DNA of 64,000 bases from Chitinophaga pinensis (GTDB taxonomy: Bacteria; Bacteroidota; Bacteroidia; Chitinophagales; UBA10324), in contig CAMDDP010000001.1 of the NCBI GenBank assembly GCA_945892775.1, positions 1-64,000 of the forward strand, written 5' to 3'. The notes under the pieces were generated by a model, which was not told the origin of the DNA, ran no database searches, and saw only the letters and a program-made list of their open reading frames with translations. Of the stretch, positions 55,902 through 63,772 are shown piece by piece. The translations under genes were made by a program, and so were the position numbers. Numbering within the stretch: the first letter of the stretch is position 1; each line of letters starts with the position of its first letter.

Positions 55902-56734
55902 GTATTAGAAGTATTTTTTTTAAATATTAAGGCAACCCAATTGTTGCGTAATTTTCTGTCAATGAAATTCAAAGTTATATTTTCTGCTGATTCCTTTATC
56001 ACCTTTTCATCTTCGGGAAGAAAGCCACTGCAAAAAAGAAGGCCATTAGGTTTTAGACTATGTGAAAGTGAGGAAAGAAATTCAAGAATTACATTTCGGT
56101 TGATGTTAGCAATAATGATGTCAAACTTATTTTCTGACATTAGTGGCTGGTTCGAGAGTTGTGGCATGCAGTGATTAGAATTGTTTCGGGCAAAATTTTC
56201 AATCATGTTTTTGTATGCCCATTCTTCATTATCAATGGAGAGAATTTCTTTCGCGCCTAGTTGTTCAGCCATGATGGAAAGTATTCCGGTACCCGCACCG
56301 AAATCAAAAACAGTAGTGTTTATAAAATCATTCTTATTTTCTAGCATCAATTCAATCATCATGTGTGTGGTGGCATGATGGCCTGTACCAAACGACATTT
56401 TCGGTTGAATAATTATTTCATAAGGAAATTTTTTTTCAACAGCATGAAATTCTGTTCGAATTAAAACCTGACCATCAATTTCTATTGGTGTGATTTTACT
56501 TTCCCATTCTTCATTCCAATTTTTTTCAGGAATAATTTCAGGCAACGGAAAATTAATTCCGAGTGATTTAATTTGTTCCATTAATTCATCAGTTATTTTT
56601 TCTTCTGACGGAACATAAGCTGTTAAGTAATTTTCATCTTCCAGAAATCCTTCAAAATTATTTCCTGATAAGATAGCAATCAGTATTTCTGATTGTTCAG
56701 GTGTGCAACTGAATTTGAACGATGAAAAAATCAT
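55898..56734 (-). CDS. prmA: Ribosomal protein L11 methyltransferase
   Basis: This enzyme trimethylates ribosomal protein uL11 using S-adenosylmethionine. I start at the ATG at 56734 (278 residues, MIFSSFKFSC); the upstream extension to 56854 would overlap tpiA and is basic nonsense. Motif I is VFDFGAGTGILSIMAEQLGA, preceded by PKMSFGTGHHATTHMMIELM, and motif IV is FDIIIANINRNVILEFL. The start is 5 bp after tpiA, and the stop overlaps the next gene. It is a little shorter than the E. coli enzyme (293), as is usual for Bacteroidota. Confidence 0.92.
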   Translation of the reverse strand: MIFSSFKFSCTPEQSEILIAILSGNNFEGFLEDENYLTAYVPSEEKITDELMEQIKSLGINFPLPEIIPEKNWNEEWESKITPIEIDGQVLIRTEFHAVEKKFPYEIIIQPKMSFGTGHHATTHMMIELMLENKNDFINTTVFDFGAGTGILSIMAEQLGAKEILSIDNEEWAYKNMIENFARNNSNHCMPQLSNQPLMSENKFDIIIANINRNVILEFLSSLSHSLKPNGLLFCSGFLPEDEKVIKESAENITLNFIDRKLRNNWVALIFKKNTSNT

Positions 56735-56739
56735 TCTGA

Positions 56740-57501
56740 TTAAAAGCTGTTTGCAAGGGCAATAAAATCTTCTACTTGTAAAGCAGCGCCTCCAATTAAA
56801 CCACCATCTACATCGGGTTGAGAAAACAATTCTTTTGCGTTTGAAGGTTTGCAACTTCCACCATAAAGTATTGAAATGCTTTCTGCAGTTTCAAAATCAT
56901 AATGATGAGCCAGTGTTTTACGAATGAAGGCATGCATTTCTTGTGCCTGTTCGGTAGTTGCTGTTTTGCCAGTTCCAATTGCCCACACAGGTTCGTAAGC
57001 AATTACAACTTTTGTAATCATTTCTTTATCTAAATGAAATAAACTTTCACGAATTTGCTTTCCTATTAATTCAATGTGTGTGTTTGCTTCTCTGATTTCT
57101 AACGGTTCACCACAACAAAAGATAGGAGTGAGATCATGCTTTAATGCCGCGGTCACTTTTTTTGTTAATTGTTCATGTGTTTCATTAAAATATTGCCGGC
57201 GCTCTGAGTGACCAAGAATCACATATGCTGCACCACAACTTTTAATCATACTACACGAAATTTCTCCTGTGAAAGCGCCTTGTTCTTCCCAATGGCAATT
57301 TTGTGCTCCGGTGTTTATGTGTTTAATGTTGTCGGTTAGTTTTGATATTTTCCGAAGATGAATAAACGGGGTACAAAAAATAATTTCCACCTCTTTTATT
57401 TTTTCTTTTTCAGCTAATTTTATGCAATCTTCTACTAAGGCAATCCCCTCTTTATAAGTTTTATGCATCTTCCAATTTCCTGCAATTATTTTTTTTCTCA
57501 T
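56740..57501 (-). CDS. tpiA: Triosephosphate isomerase
   Basis: This 253-residue glycolytic enzyme interconverts DHAP and glyceraldehyde-3-phosphate. It shows IAGNWKMHKT with the active-site Lys, YVILGHSERRQYFNE with the electrophilic His, VVIAYEPVWAIGTGKTATT with the catalytic Glu, and SILYGGSCKPSNAKELF and DGGLIGGAAL for phosphate binding. It is complete and of standard length. Its neighbours at 5-bp gaps are the GlmU-like gene and prmA. Confidence 0.97.
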   Translation of the reverse strand: MRKKIIAGNWKMHKTYKEGIALVEDCIKLAEKEKIKEVEIIFCTPFIHLRKISKLTDNIKHINTGAQNCHWEEQGAFTGEISCSMIKSCGAAYVILGHSERRQYFNETHEQLTKKVTAALKHDLTPIFCCGEPLEIREANTHIELIGKQIRESLFHLDKEMITKVVIAYEPVWAIGTGKTATTEQAQEMHAFIRKTLAHHYDFETAESISILYGGSCKPSNAKELFSQPDVDGGLIGGAALQVEDFIALANSF

Positions 57502-57506
57502 TTAGC

Positions 57507-58694
57507 TTATCGGTCTGTTAAATTGTAAATGTGTGTGAGTATTTCAATGTCAGAGGCAGTTAATTCAATGTTTCTTCGTTGCATAACTAGTTTAGCAACT
57601 TTCAATGCCTTGTTAAGTTGATAGTCGGTAAAACCACTTGCGCCACCCCAGGTGAATGACTGAATTATCTGTCTTGGAAATCCATCACCAAAAATATTTA
57701 CGCTGATACCCACAACGGTTCCTGTGTTGAACATGGTATTGATGCCGCACTTGCTGTGATCGCCCATCATCATACCGCAAAATTGTTGATTGGTATTTTC
57801 AAAACTTTGAGATGCATAATTCCATTGCTTCACTTCACTGTAATCATTTTTTAAATTACTGGTGTTGGTATCAGCTCCGAGATTGCACCATTCGCCAATA
57901 ACAGAATTTCCTAAATATCCATCGTGTGCTTTATTGCTGTAACCGAAAATTACTGAGTTTGTTATTTCGCCCCCAACTTTGCAATATGGACCTATTGTGG
58001 TAGCCCCATAAATTTTTGATTGCATTTTCACTTCACTGTTATCGCACAAAGCAAAAGCACCGCGAATGGTTGCACCTTCCATTACTTCTGAATTTTTCCC
58101 TAAATAAATTTTTCCTTGTGAGGCATTAATAATCGCACATTCCATTTTTGCTCCTTCTTCCATAAAGAAATTATCGGGAGCAATTATTTTATTGGTTGAT
58201 GATGGTTTTGCAGATTTTCTTCTAGCAGTCAACAGTTGAAAATCTTCTTCAATTGCCCAATCATTCCACCTAAATATTTGCCATTTCTGAGTTAGAATTC
58301 TTCTCGATAATGAAACTTCTTTTATTTTGAGATTAGGAAGACTTTCTCTATTTGAATATTTCTCTGCATCCATTGCATCCAATCGTAATGCAATTAATTT
58401 TCCCTCACATGATATGGCTTCGCCTTTCTGTAAGGATGAAATAATTTTTAATTCTGCCTCAGAAGGAATTAAAGCTCCGCATATAAATAAATTATCAGCT
58501 GCAATTTCAAGTGGAAACTTTTTCTGTAAATAATCCTGAGTTAATGAAGATGTTTTTGTTTGCAATCTTTTCTCCCATTTTTCACGAATAGTTAGAATGC
58601 CAATTCGTATATCACTCACTGTTTTTGTAAAAGTGAAAGGCAACAAATTATTTCTTTCTGCATGGTCAAACAAAATCACCGAACCTGAAAACAT
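57507..58694 (-). CDS. GlmU-family sugar nucleotidyltransferase-like protein
   Basis: I start at the ATG at 58694 (395 residues, MFSGSVILFDHAERNNLLPF); the longer frame adds an unlikely N-terminus. The protein has a nucleotidyltransferase-like N-terminal half and a C-terminal left-handed beta-helix of hexapeptide repeats: GKNSEVMEGATIRGAFALCD, SKIYGATTIGPYCKVGGEIT and SVIGEWCNLGADTNTSN. The classic nucleotidyltransferase LAAG-x-GTR loop is not present; its place is taken by FDHAERNNLLPFTFTKTVSD. This matches a Bacteroidota GlmU-like family that lies next to tpiA and prmA. Substrate uncertain. Confidence 0.8.
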   Translation of the reverse strand: MFSGSVILFDHAERNNLLPFTFTKTVSDIRIGILTIREKWEKRLQTKTSSLTQDYLQKKFPLEIAADNLFICGALIPSEAELKIISSLQKGEAISCEGKLIALRLDAMDAEKYSNRESLPNLKIKEVSLSRRILTQKWQIFRWNDWAIEEDFQLLTARRKSAKPSSTNKIIAPDNFFMEEGAKMECAIINASQGKIYLGKNSEVMEGATIRGAFALCDNSEVKMQSKIYGATTIGPYCKVGGEITNSVIFGYSNKAHDGYLGNSVIGEWCNLGADTNTSNLKNDYSEVKQWNYASQSFENTNQQFCGMMMGDHSKCGINTMFNTGTVVGISVNIFGDGFPRQIIQSFTWGGASGFTDYQLNKALKVAKLVMQRRNIELTASDIEILTHIYNLTDR

Positions 58695-58827
58695 AAAGCT
58701 GATTTTTATATGTTCGGTAAAAATAAAAAATTGCAGGGCTTTCAATAGAATAAAAGTTCAAATTCATTTAGTATTCGATTCAAAAGATAACAAATCAATT
58801 TCTGTATTATATAAAAGGGCTGTCATT

Positions 58828-58856
58828 TTGATTTCATTTAGCGAATATTACTTTTG
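58828..58856 (+). promoter_or_regulatory. gmd-fcl promoter
   Basis: TTG at 58828-58830, an 18-base spacer and TACTTTTG at 58849-58856 match the Bacteroidota promoter consensus. The ATG of gmd lies 19 bp downstream. Confidence 0.65.
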
Positions 58857-58875
58857 TTGAGTTAAGAAATAATTA

Positions 58876-60018
58876 ATGAAAGTTGCACTTATAACAGGCA
58901 TTACTGGGCAAGATGGTGCTTATCTCGCAGAGTATCTATTGAAATTAGGTTATTTCGTTCATGGAATAAAAAGACGAAGTTCATTAATAAATACAGATCG
59001 AATTGATCATCTATACCAAGACCAACACGATAAAAATGTTCGAATAAAACTTCATTATGGAGATTTAACAGATTCAACAAACTTAATTCGTATTATTCAA
59101 GAGGTTCAACCTGATGAAATATATAATCTTGGCGCACAATCACATGTTCAGGTAAGTTTTGAAACTCCCGAATACACCGCCAATTCTGATGCAATTGGAA
59201 TGCTTCGAATTTTAGAGGCCGTTAAAATTTGCAATTTAATAGCGAAAACAAAAATTTATCAGGCCTCAACTTCTGAATTGTATGGGTTAGTTCAAGAAAC
59301 ACCGCAATCCGAACGAACCCCCTTTTATCCAAGGTCTCCTTACGCTGTTGCTAAATTGTATGCTTATTGGATTACTATTAATTATAGAGAAGCCTACGGC
59401 ATGTTTGCATGCAATGGAATTTTGTTTAATCATGAATCGCCGCTAAGAGGTGAAACTTTTGTAACGCGCAAAATCACGATTGGAGTAGCAAGTATTTGCC
59501 TTGGATTAACTAAGAAATTATATATGGGAAATTTAGATGCCCTTCGCGATTGGGGTCATGCAAAAGATTATGTAGTAGCAATGCATTTGATGTTGCAGCA
59601 ATCAAAACCAGAAGATTTTGTGATTGCAACAGGCAAAACCGCTTCTGTCAGAGACTTTATAAAAATGAGTTTTAAAGAAATTGGAATTCAAATTAATTTT
59701 AAAGGAAAAGGAGTGAATGAAAAAGGAATTATTGAAAAAATTGATCAATCAAAAATTAAGAAAGCAAAAATCGAAAATTTTAAACTTAAGATAGGTGACG
59801 AAATAATTTCAATTGATAAAAGATATTTTCGTCCTACAGAAGTTAATTTGCTTCAAGGTGATCCAACAAAAGCAAAAGAAAAATTAGGATGGACTCCAAA
59901 ATATACCCTTAAAGATTTGATTAAGGAAATGGTTTACGCCGATTTGGAGTTAATGAAACGAAAAAAATACCTGACTGAAAGTATGCCTGAAACCATTAAC
60001 CGTTTTGATGAAACATGA
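58876..60018 (+). CDS. gmd: GDP-mannose 4,6-dehydratase
   Basis: This 380-residue short-chain dehydrogenase/epimerase enzyme makes GDP-4-keto-6-deoxymannose. The NADP site is [19 protein letters not shown]; the substrate and catalytic segments are [40 protein letters not shown], the Y-x-x-x-K in [15 protein letters not shown], and [17 protein letters not shown]. Near residues 275-320 it is somewhat longer and Lys/Ile-rich. Its stop overlaps the fcl start by 4 bp (ATGA), so the two enzymes are coupled. Confidence 0.96.
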   Translation: MKVALITGITGQDGAYLAEYLLKLGYFVHGIKRRSSLINTDRIDHLYQDQHDKNVRIKLHYGDLTDSTNLIRIIQEVQPDEIYNLGAQSHVQVSFETPEYTANSDAIGMLRILEAVKICNLIAKTKIYQASTSELYGLVQETPQSERTPFYPRSPYAVAKLYAYWITINYREAYGMFACNGILFNHESPLRGETFVTRKITIGVASICLGLTKKLYMGNLDALRDWGHAKDYVVAMHLMLQQSKPEDFVIATGKTASVRDFIKMSFKEIGIQINFKGKGVNEKGIIEKIDQSKIKKAKIENFKLKIGDEIISIDKRYFRPTEVNLLQGDPTKAKEKLGWTPKYTLKDLIKEMVYADLELMKRKKYLTESMPETINRFDET

Positions 60019-60956
60019 ATAAAAATTCCAAAATTTTTATTGCAGGGCATAATGGCATGGTAGGTTCTGCTGTACATCGAAAATTAATAGCTGAAGGATA
60101 TTCAAATATTATTTTTCGAACTTCTTCTGAACTTGATTTAAAAAGACAACGAGAGGTAGAGCTATTCTTTGAAGAATTTCAACCTGAGTATGTTTTTCTA
60201 TGCGCTGCAAAAGTGGGGGGAATAATGGCGAACAACCTTTATCGGGCTGATTTTATATATGCTAATCTTCAGATTGAATTAAATGTAATTTACTCGGCAT
60301 ATAAATCTGCTGCAAAAAAATTAATGTTTTTTGGTTCATCATGCATTTATCCAAAATTTGCCCCGCAACCATTAAAAGAAGAATCACTGCTAACTGGTTT
60401 ACTTGAGCCAACAAATGAGCCATATGCAATTGCAAAAATTTCCGGGTTGAAATTATGCGAATCATTTTTTGATCAATATGGTTGCAATTTTATTTCGGTA
60501 ATGCCTACAAATCTTTATGGTTATAATGATAACTATCACCCTGAAAATGCTCATGTTCTTCCTTCGCTTATCCGGAAATTTCATGAAGCAAAAGTCAACA
60601 AACTACCGCATGTTGAAATTTGGGGTTCAGGAAAACCAATGCGCGAATTTTTATTTGTAGATGACTTAGCAGATGCTGCGTATTTTTTAATGAATAATTA
60701 CAACGAAAAGCAATTCATAAATATTGGCTGCGGAGAAGATATTTCAATCGCTGCTTTGGCCAATATTATTCAAGAAGTTGTTTCTTATAAATGTGAAATA
60801 AAATTTGATTCAAGTAAGCCTGATGGAACTCCTCGAAAACTTATGGATATTTCAAAACTAACTTCACTTGGATGGAGATCAAAAATTCGCCTGACAGAAG
60901 GAATTACGAAAACCTATAATGATTTTCTTTCCAAAAATATTTTAACAACATCTTAA
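60015..60956 (+). CDS. fcl: GDP-L-fucose synthase
   Basis: This 313-residue enzyme epimerises and reduces the Gmd product to GDP-L-fucose with NADPH. It shows [17 protein letters not shown] for the cofactor, [20 protein letters not shown], the catalytic Ser and Cys in [21 protein letters not shown]-x-x-x-K in [16 protein letters not shown], and [20 protein letters not shown]. All expected residues are present. With gmd it makes a fucose donor for surface polysaccharide or glycoprotein. Bacteroidota O-glycosylation of secreted proteins often uses fucose, but that link is not shown here. Confidence 0.96.
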   Translation: MNKNSKIFIAGHNGMVGSAVHRKLIAEGYSNIIFRTSSELDLKRQREVELFFEEFQPEYVFLCAAKVGGIMANNLYRADFIYANLQIELNVIYSAYKSAAKKLMFFGSSCIYPKFAPQPLKEESLLTGLLEPTNEPYAIAKISGLKLCESFFDQYGCNFISVMPTNLYGYNDNYHPENAHVLPSLIRKFHEAKVNKLPHVEIWGSGKPMREFLFVDDLADAAYFLMNNYNEKQFINIGCGEDISIAALANIIQEVVSYKCEIKFDSSKPDGTPRKLMDISKLTSLGWRSKIRLTEGITKTYNDFLSKNILTTS

Positions 60957-61021
60957 TTATATAAATTCAAGCTTGAAAATTTCATGGACTTATTTTGAGT
61001 TGATTAATATTGGCACACTGT

Positions 61022-61095
61022 AAAACAAAACCGTCGCAAACGCAATGTTTACAATGGTTTACAAACTTTGTTAGTGGAGCTGCAGTGACTCGAAA
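61022..61095. repeat. Distal att-like copy of the tmRNA 3' end
   Basis: This segment is almost identical to 62024-62097, with only five mismatches over 74 bases. At 61072-61085 it repeats the tmRNA acceptor end as TAGTGGAGCTGCAG instead of TGGTGGAGCTGCAG. After it, similarity ceases, as expected at an att core boundary. The changes would spoil the T-arm and CCA, so it is not a functional tmRNA end. The repeat includes two TTTACAA units 10 bp apart. Confidence 0.75.
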
Positions 61096-61208
61096 CTTTG
61101 ATATTTTAGTTAATCGGATTTTATATTTTCTCTAATGAAAACTGAGTTATCAGAGGTAGATTTGAACAAAGTAGAAAAAGGTGAAATAAAGAGGAGAAAA
61201 CTAAAAAG

Positions 61209-61228
61209 TGTCCCCTCGACTGTCCCCT
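61209..61228 (+). repeat. Left pair of TGTCCCCT repeats (arm-type sites)
   Basis: TGTCCCCT occurs at 61209-61216 and again at 61221-61228, same strand, 12 bp start to start. The same pair occurs near the other att core with the same orientation and spacing. They resemble arm-type binding sites of a tyrosine recombinase. Confidence 0.55.
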
Positions 61229-61277
61229 GCATTGTTTTTTGATTATGCTTGTGCTGTTCAATAATTGTCAAAGTTCA

Positions 61278-61940
61278 TTAGTAATATTCAATTTCTCGTT
61301 CTGATATTTGATAGGGTTTGCCTTTTTTAAATTCCGTTTTTTTTATCCAATTACCAACTGCATCAAACTCATACTTGTAAGTCAATTTATAGTATAAATT
61401 TCCATCACGGTCATACTTGTTCTCCTCTATCTTATTTCCTTTCTCATCATGCTTCCAAGTCCATTTCACGGATAAAGTTCCATCAGCGTCATAACAGATC
61501 CCCTCTATCTTATTTCCTTTCTCATCATACTTCCAAGTCCATTTATGGTTTAAAGTTCCATCTTTCTTATAGTAGTTCTCCTCTATCAGATTTCCTTTCT
61601 CATCATACTTGTAAGTAGATATTTTGGTTAAATTTCCATCACGGTCACAATGGTTCTCCTCTATCCGATTTCCTTTCTCATCATACTTGTAAGTATCTTT
61701 ATGGTGTAAAGTTCCATCAACGTGATATTGGTTCTCCTCTATCTTATTTCCTTTCTCATCATACTTGTAAGTCAATTTCCCGGATAAAGTTCCATCAGCG
61801 TTATACGAGTTCTCCTCTATCTTATTTCCTTTCTCATCATACTTGTAAGTATGTTTTCTGTATAAAGTTCCTTTCTCAATTTCTCCAAACTTCTCAATAG
61901 CACCGTACCACGATTCAGTTGTTTTTTTTATTTTTTTCAT
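61278..61940 (-). CDS. Tandem 26-residue repeat protein (YD/RHS-like), cassette cargo
   Basis: This 220-residue protein lacks a signal peptide and is built from six nearly identical 26-residue units plus a worn seventh. Each reads Y-K-Y-D-E-K-G-N-K-I-E-E-N, then a variable stretch, then DGTL or DGNL. The YD-x-x-GN core recalls RHS/YD repeats and MORN-like beta-hairpin repeats of YwqK-type proteins. Nucleotide identity between units is high (78-bp period, 61380-61847), so unit number could change by slippage or recombination. It is the only convincing gene in the tmRNA-borne cassette. It may be an immunity or binding protein, but no function can be assigned. Confidence 0.7.
   Translation of the reverse strand: MKKIKKTTESWYGAIEKFGEIEKGTLYRKHTYKYDEKGNKIEENSYNADGTLSGKLTYKYDEKGNKIEENQYHVDGTLHHKDTYKYDEKGNRIEENHCDRDGNLTKISTYKYDEKGNLIEENYYKKDGTLNHKWTWKYDEKGNKIEGICYDADGTLSVKWTWKHDEKGNKIEENKYDRDGNLYYKLTYKYEFDAVGNWIKKTEFKKGKPYQISEREIEYY
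61380..61847 (-). repeat. 78-bp tandem repeats within the cassette gene
   Basis: Six in-frame units of 78 bp encode the repeated YKYDEKGNKIEEN block. A 12-base core (TTTCTCATCATA on the plus strand) recurs in every unit with little change. The low divergence indicates recent expansion or ongoing homogenisation. Confidence 0.85.
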
Positions 61941-62000
61941 TTGATAAGTTTTAGTTAAATATTACACAAAGTATAAATATTAGAGCAAATCAAATAAAAG

Positions 62001-62020
62001 TGTCCCCTCTACTGTCCCCT
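62001..62020 (+). repeat. Right pair of TGTCCCCT repeats (arm-type sites)
   Basis: TGTCCCCT occurs at 62001-62008 and 62013-62020, 12 bp apart, ending 3 bp before the tmRNA-side att core. It matches the left pair in orientation and spacing. Confidence 0.55.
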
Positions 62021-62023
62021 CAA

Positions 62024-62097
62024 AAAACAAAACCATCGCAAACGTAATGTTTACAATGGTTTACAAACTTTGTTGGTGGAGCTGCAGGGATTCGAAC
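62024..62097. repeat. tmRNA-side att-like core
   Basis: This is the intact copy of the 74-bp repeat. It spans the last 24 bases of the tmRNA (T-arm, acceptor, CCA) and about 50 bases downstream. Integrative elements often target tmRNA and tRNA 3' ends because the gene is rebuilt by the incoming copy. Confidence 0.75.
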
Positions 62098-62444
62098 CCT
62101 GGTCCAGACAATGTCATTATATGCCTTCTACATGTTTATTTCTGCTTGGTTTTCGGAAGGTAGCAGGTGCAGAACAACCGAACTATCATCTTATCTTTCA
62201 TTGTGTCTCGCTCAACTTAAAAAGATAAAAGTTAAACCAACCTGATTTTGCGAAGTTCGAAATGCAGCTTCTCAGGTAAAATCTGCAAAGAACTGAAGGC
62301 ACTTAGATCGCTCTGCGACTAAGCAGCCATTCTGTAAGAAGTGTTGCCTATTATGGCGTTGAAGGATAGATATTAAAGAGCTTGCCCCACAATGCTCTAC
62401 ATGCTTACATACAAAGAACGATGCTGTCAATTCCTGTCAGCCCC
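62074..62444 (-). ncRNA. ssrA: Transfer-messenger RNA
   Basis: On the minus strand the RNA begins GGGGCTGACAGGAATTGACA and ends with the T-arm CAGGG-TTCGAAT-CCCTG and CAGCTCCACCA, giving about 371 bases including an encoded CCA. The acceptor pairs GGGGCTG with CAGCTCC, including a G3-U pair, the alanine identity element. The tag frame (62348-62319) reads GGC AAC ACT TCT TAC AGA ATG GCT GCT TAG, i.e. GNTSYRMAA after the alanine loaded on tmRNA. That is close in form to known Bacteroidota tags ending in Y-A-M/L-A-A. tmRNA rescues stalled ribosomes and marks the product for proteolysis. The 3' end is the target of the adjoining cassette. Confidence 0.93.
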
Positions 62445-62458
62445 AAATTTTAGGAATA

Positions 62459-62466
62459 CAAAAATA
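62459..62466 (-). promoter_or_regulatory. -7 box (TATTTTTG) of the tmRNA gene
   Basis: Minus-strand TATTTTTG matches TAnnTTTG and lies 15 bp upstream of the mature tmRNA 5' end. A correctly spaced TTG was not seen. Confidence 0.45.
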
Positions 62467-62508
62467 GGTGTAATATGTTAATGGGTCATGCTAAAAAAAA
62501 TTCCCGAG

Positions 62509-62516
62509 TACATTTG
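62509..62516 (+). promoter_or_regulatory. -7 box (TACATTTG) of the 62538 gene
   Basis: An exact TAnnTTTG match lies 22 bp upstream of the ATG at 62538, divergent from the tmRNA promoter. No TTG is seen at -33. Confidence 0.5.
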
Positions 62517-62537
62517 CCTCGATTAATAAAATAGAGG

Positions 62538-63731
62538 ATGAAAATTGCGCTGATTAGAGAAGAAAAAGTTCCTGCTGATAAACGAGTTGCATTTTCACCT
62601 GAGCAATGTGTTTGGTTATTGAATAAATATCCTGAGTTGCAAATTGTGGTTCAACCTTCCTCGCTTCGTTGTTTTAAAGATGAAGAATATACGAAGGAAG
62701 GAATTATTTTGCAGGAAGATGTTTCAGATGCTGATGTGCTGATTGGTATTAAAGAAGTTCCGAAAGAGCAATTAATTGCTGGAAAAAAATATGTATTTTT
62801 TTCACATACTATAAAAAAGCAATCGCACAATCAGGAATTATTAAAAACCATTCTGACGAAAAATATTCAGCTGATAGATTATGAGTGTCTTGTTTGGGAA
62901 AATGGAGAGCGTATTCTTGGATTTGGTTTTTTTGCAGGAATAGTTGGCATGCACAATGGCTTTTTAACTTATGGTAATCGTTATAAAAATTTCGATTTAA
63001 AACCTGCACATCAATGCAATGATTATGTAGAAATGTTGGAACAATACAAGAACATTAAAATACCACCAATAAAAATTGCCGTAACGGGTACAGGCAGAGT
63101 GGCACGAGGCGTATTTGAAATTTTAGAGAAATTAAATATCAGAATTGTAAGCATACAGAATTACCTGACAAAAACTTTTGATGAACCAGTATTTGTTGTG
63201 CTAAATACTTCTCAGTTGTATGAACGAAAGGATGGAAAACCTTTTAACCGCGAAGATTTTCATTTGCATCCCGATCAGTATGAATCGGCTTTTGTACCCT
63301 TTACTAAGGTCACTAATTTATTTATCAATGCTATTTTTTGGTCACCAAAAGCACCACGGTTTTTTACCAAAGCTGACATGCGTACTCCTGATTTTAAAAT
63401 AAAAGTAATTGCAGATATTACTTGCGATATAAATGGGTCGGTTCCTTCAACAATTCGTGATACAAGTATTGATAATCCGGTGTTTGGTTACAACCCGAAT
63501 ACAGAAGTTGAAGAAGCACCCTATCAACCGCAGGGAATTGATGTGATGGCTGTTAGTAATCTTCCGAATGAGTTACCGCGAGAATCTTCTATTGAATTTG
63601 GTGATAAGTTAATTGAATACGTGATAGAAGAATTAATTGGAAGCGAAAGTAATATTATTGAAAGAGCCACCATTACCAAGAATGGCCAATTAACTAAAAG
63701 GTTTGAATACTTGAGTGATTATATTAAGTAA
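62538..63731 (+). CDS. Saccharopine / alanine dehydrogenase-like NAD(P) oxidoreductase
   Basis: This 397-residue protein belongs to the AlaDH/PNT superfamily. The N-terminal domain has IREEKVPADKRVAFSPEQ, YTKEGIILQEDVSDADVLIG and IKEVPKEQLIAGKKYVFFSH. A Rossmann-like site VTGTGRVARGVFEILEKLNI lies in the second half, and VIADITCDINGSVPSTIR is the late conserved segment. It is closer to eukaryotic-type (LYS1-like) saccharopine dehydrogenase than to true alanine dehydrogenase, which usually has a GAGVVG nucleotide loop. Many such bacterial proteins are annotated loosely as alanine dehydrogenase. The substrate is not settled. Confidence 0.75.
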   Translation: MKIALIREEKVPADKRVAFSPEQCVWLLNKYPELQIVVQPSSLRCFKDEEYTKEGIILQEDVSDADVLIGIKEVPKEQLIAGKKYVFFSHTIKKQSHNQELLKTILTKNIQLIDYECLVWENGERILGFGFFAGIVGMHNGFLTYGNRYKNFDLKPAHQCNDYVEMLEQYKNIKIPPIKIAVTGTGRVARGVFEILEKLNIRIVSIQNYLTKTFDEPVFVVLNTSQLYERKDGKPFNREDFHLHPDQYESAFVPFTKVTNLFINAIFWSPKAPRFFTKADMRTPDFKIKVIADITCDINGSVPSTIRDTSIDNPVFGYNPNTEVEEAPYQPQGIDVMAVSNLPNELPRESSIEFGDKLIEYVIEELIGSESNIIERATITKNGQLTKRFEYLSDYIK

Positions 63732-63772
63732 TAAATATTTTAAATGTTATCCGGGTGCTTTCAGCTTATTTT

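Larger units (their letters stand above)
61022..62097. mobile_element. About 1-kb cassette integrated at the tmRNA 3' end, no integrase
   Basis: Two copies of a 74-bp sequence, 1002 bp apart (61022-61095 and 62024-62097), bound this segment. The right copy is the 3' end of the intact tmRNA gene plus downstream DNA, and the left copy is a degraded duplicate. Just inside each copy lies a pair of TGTCCCCT repeats with 12-bp spacing. Inside is one convincing gene (61278-61940, tandem repeats) and a doubtful 35-codon frame at 61135. This is the anatomy of an integrated element using a tmRNA attachment site. No recombinase is present, so it is either non-autonomous or a remnant. The interpretation is inference; the repeats are directly visible. 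Confidence 0.65.

Noticed and set aside
56735-56854. N-terminal extension of prmA
   Set aside because: It overlaps tpiA and encodes an Arg/Trp/Cys-rich stretch unlike the family; the ATG at 56734 gives the usual start.
61135-61242. 35-codon frame left of the cassette gene
   Set aside because: No recognisable product, and its end overlaps the TGTCCCCT repeats; more likely non-coding att-arm DNA.
61380-61847. Possible CRISPR array (regular 78-bp repetition)
   Set aside because: The repeats are in frame within one protein, have no unique spacers of CRISPR size, and no cas genes are nearby.
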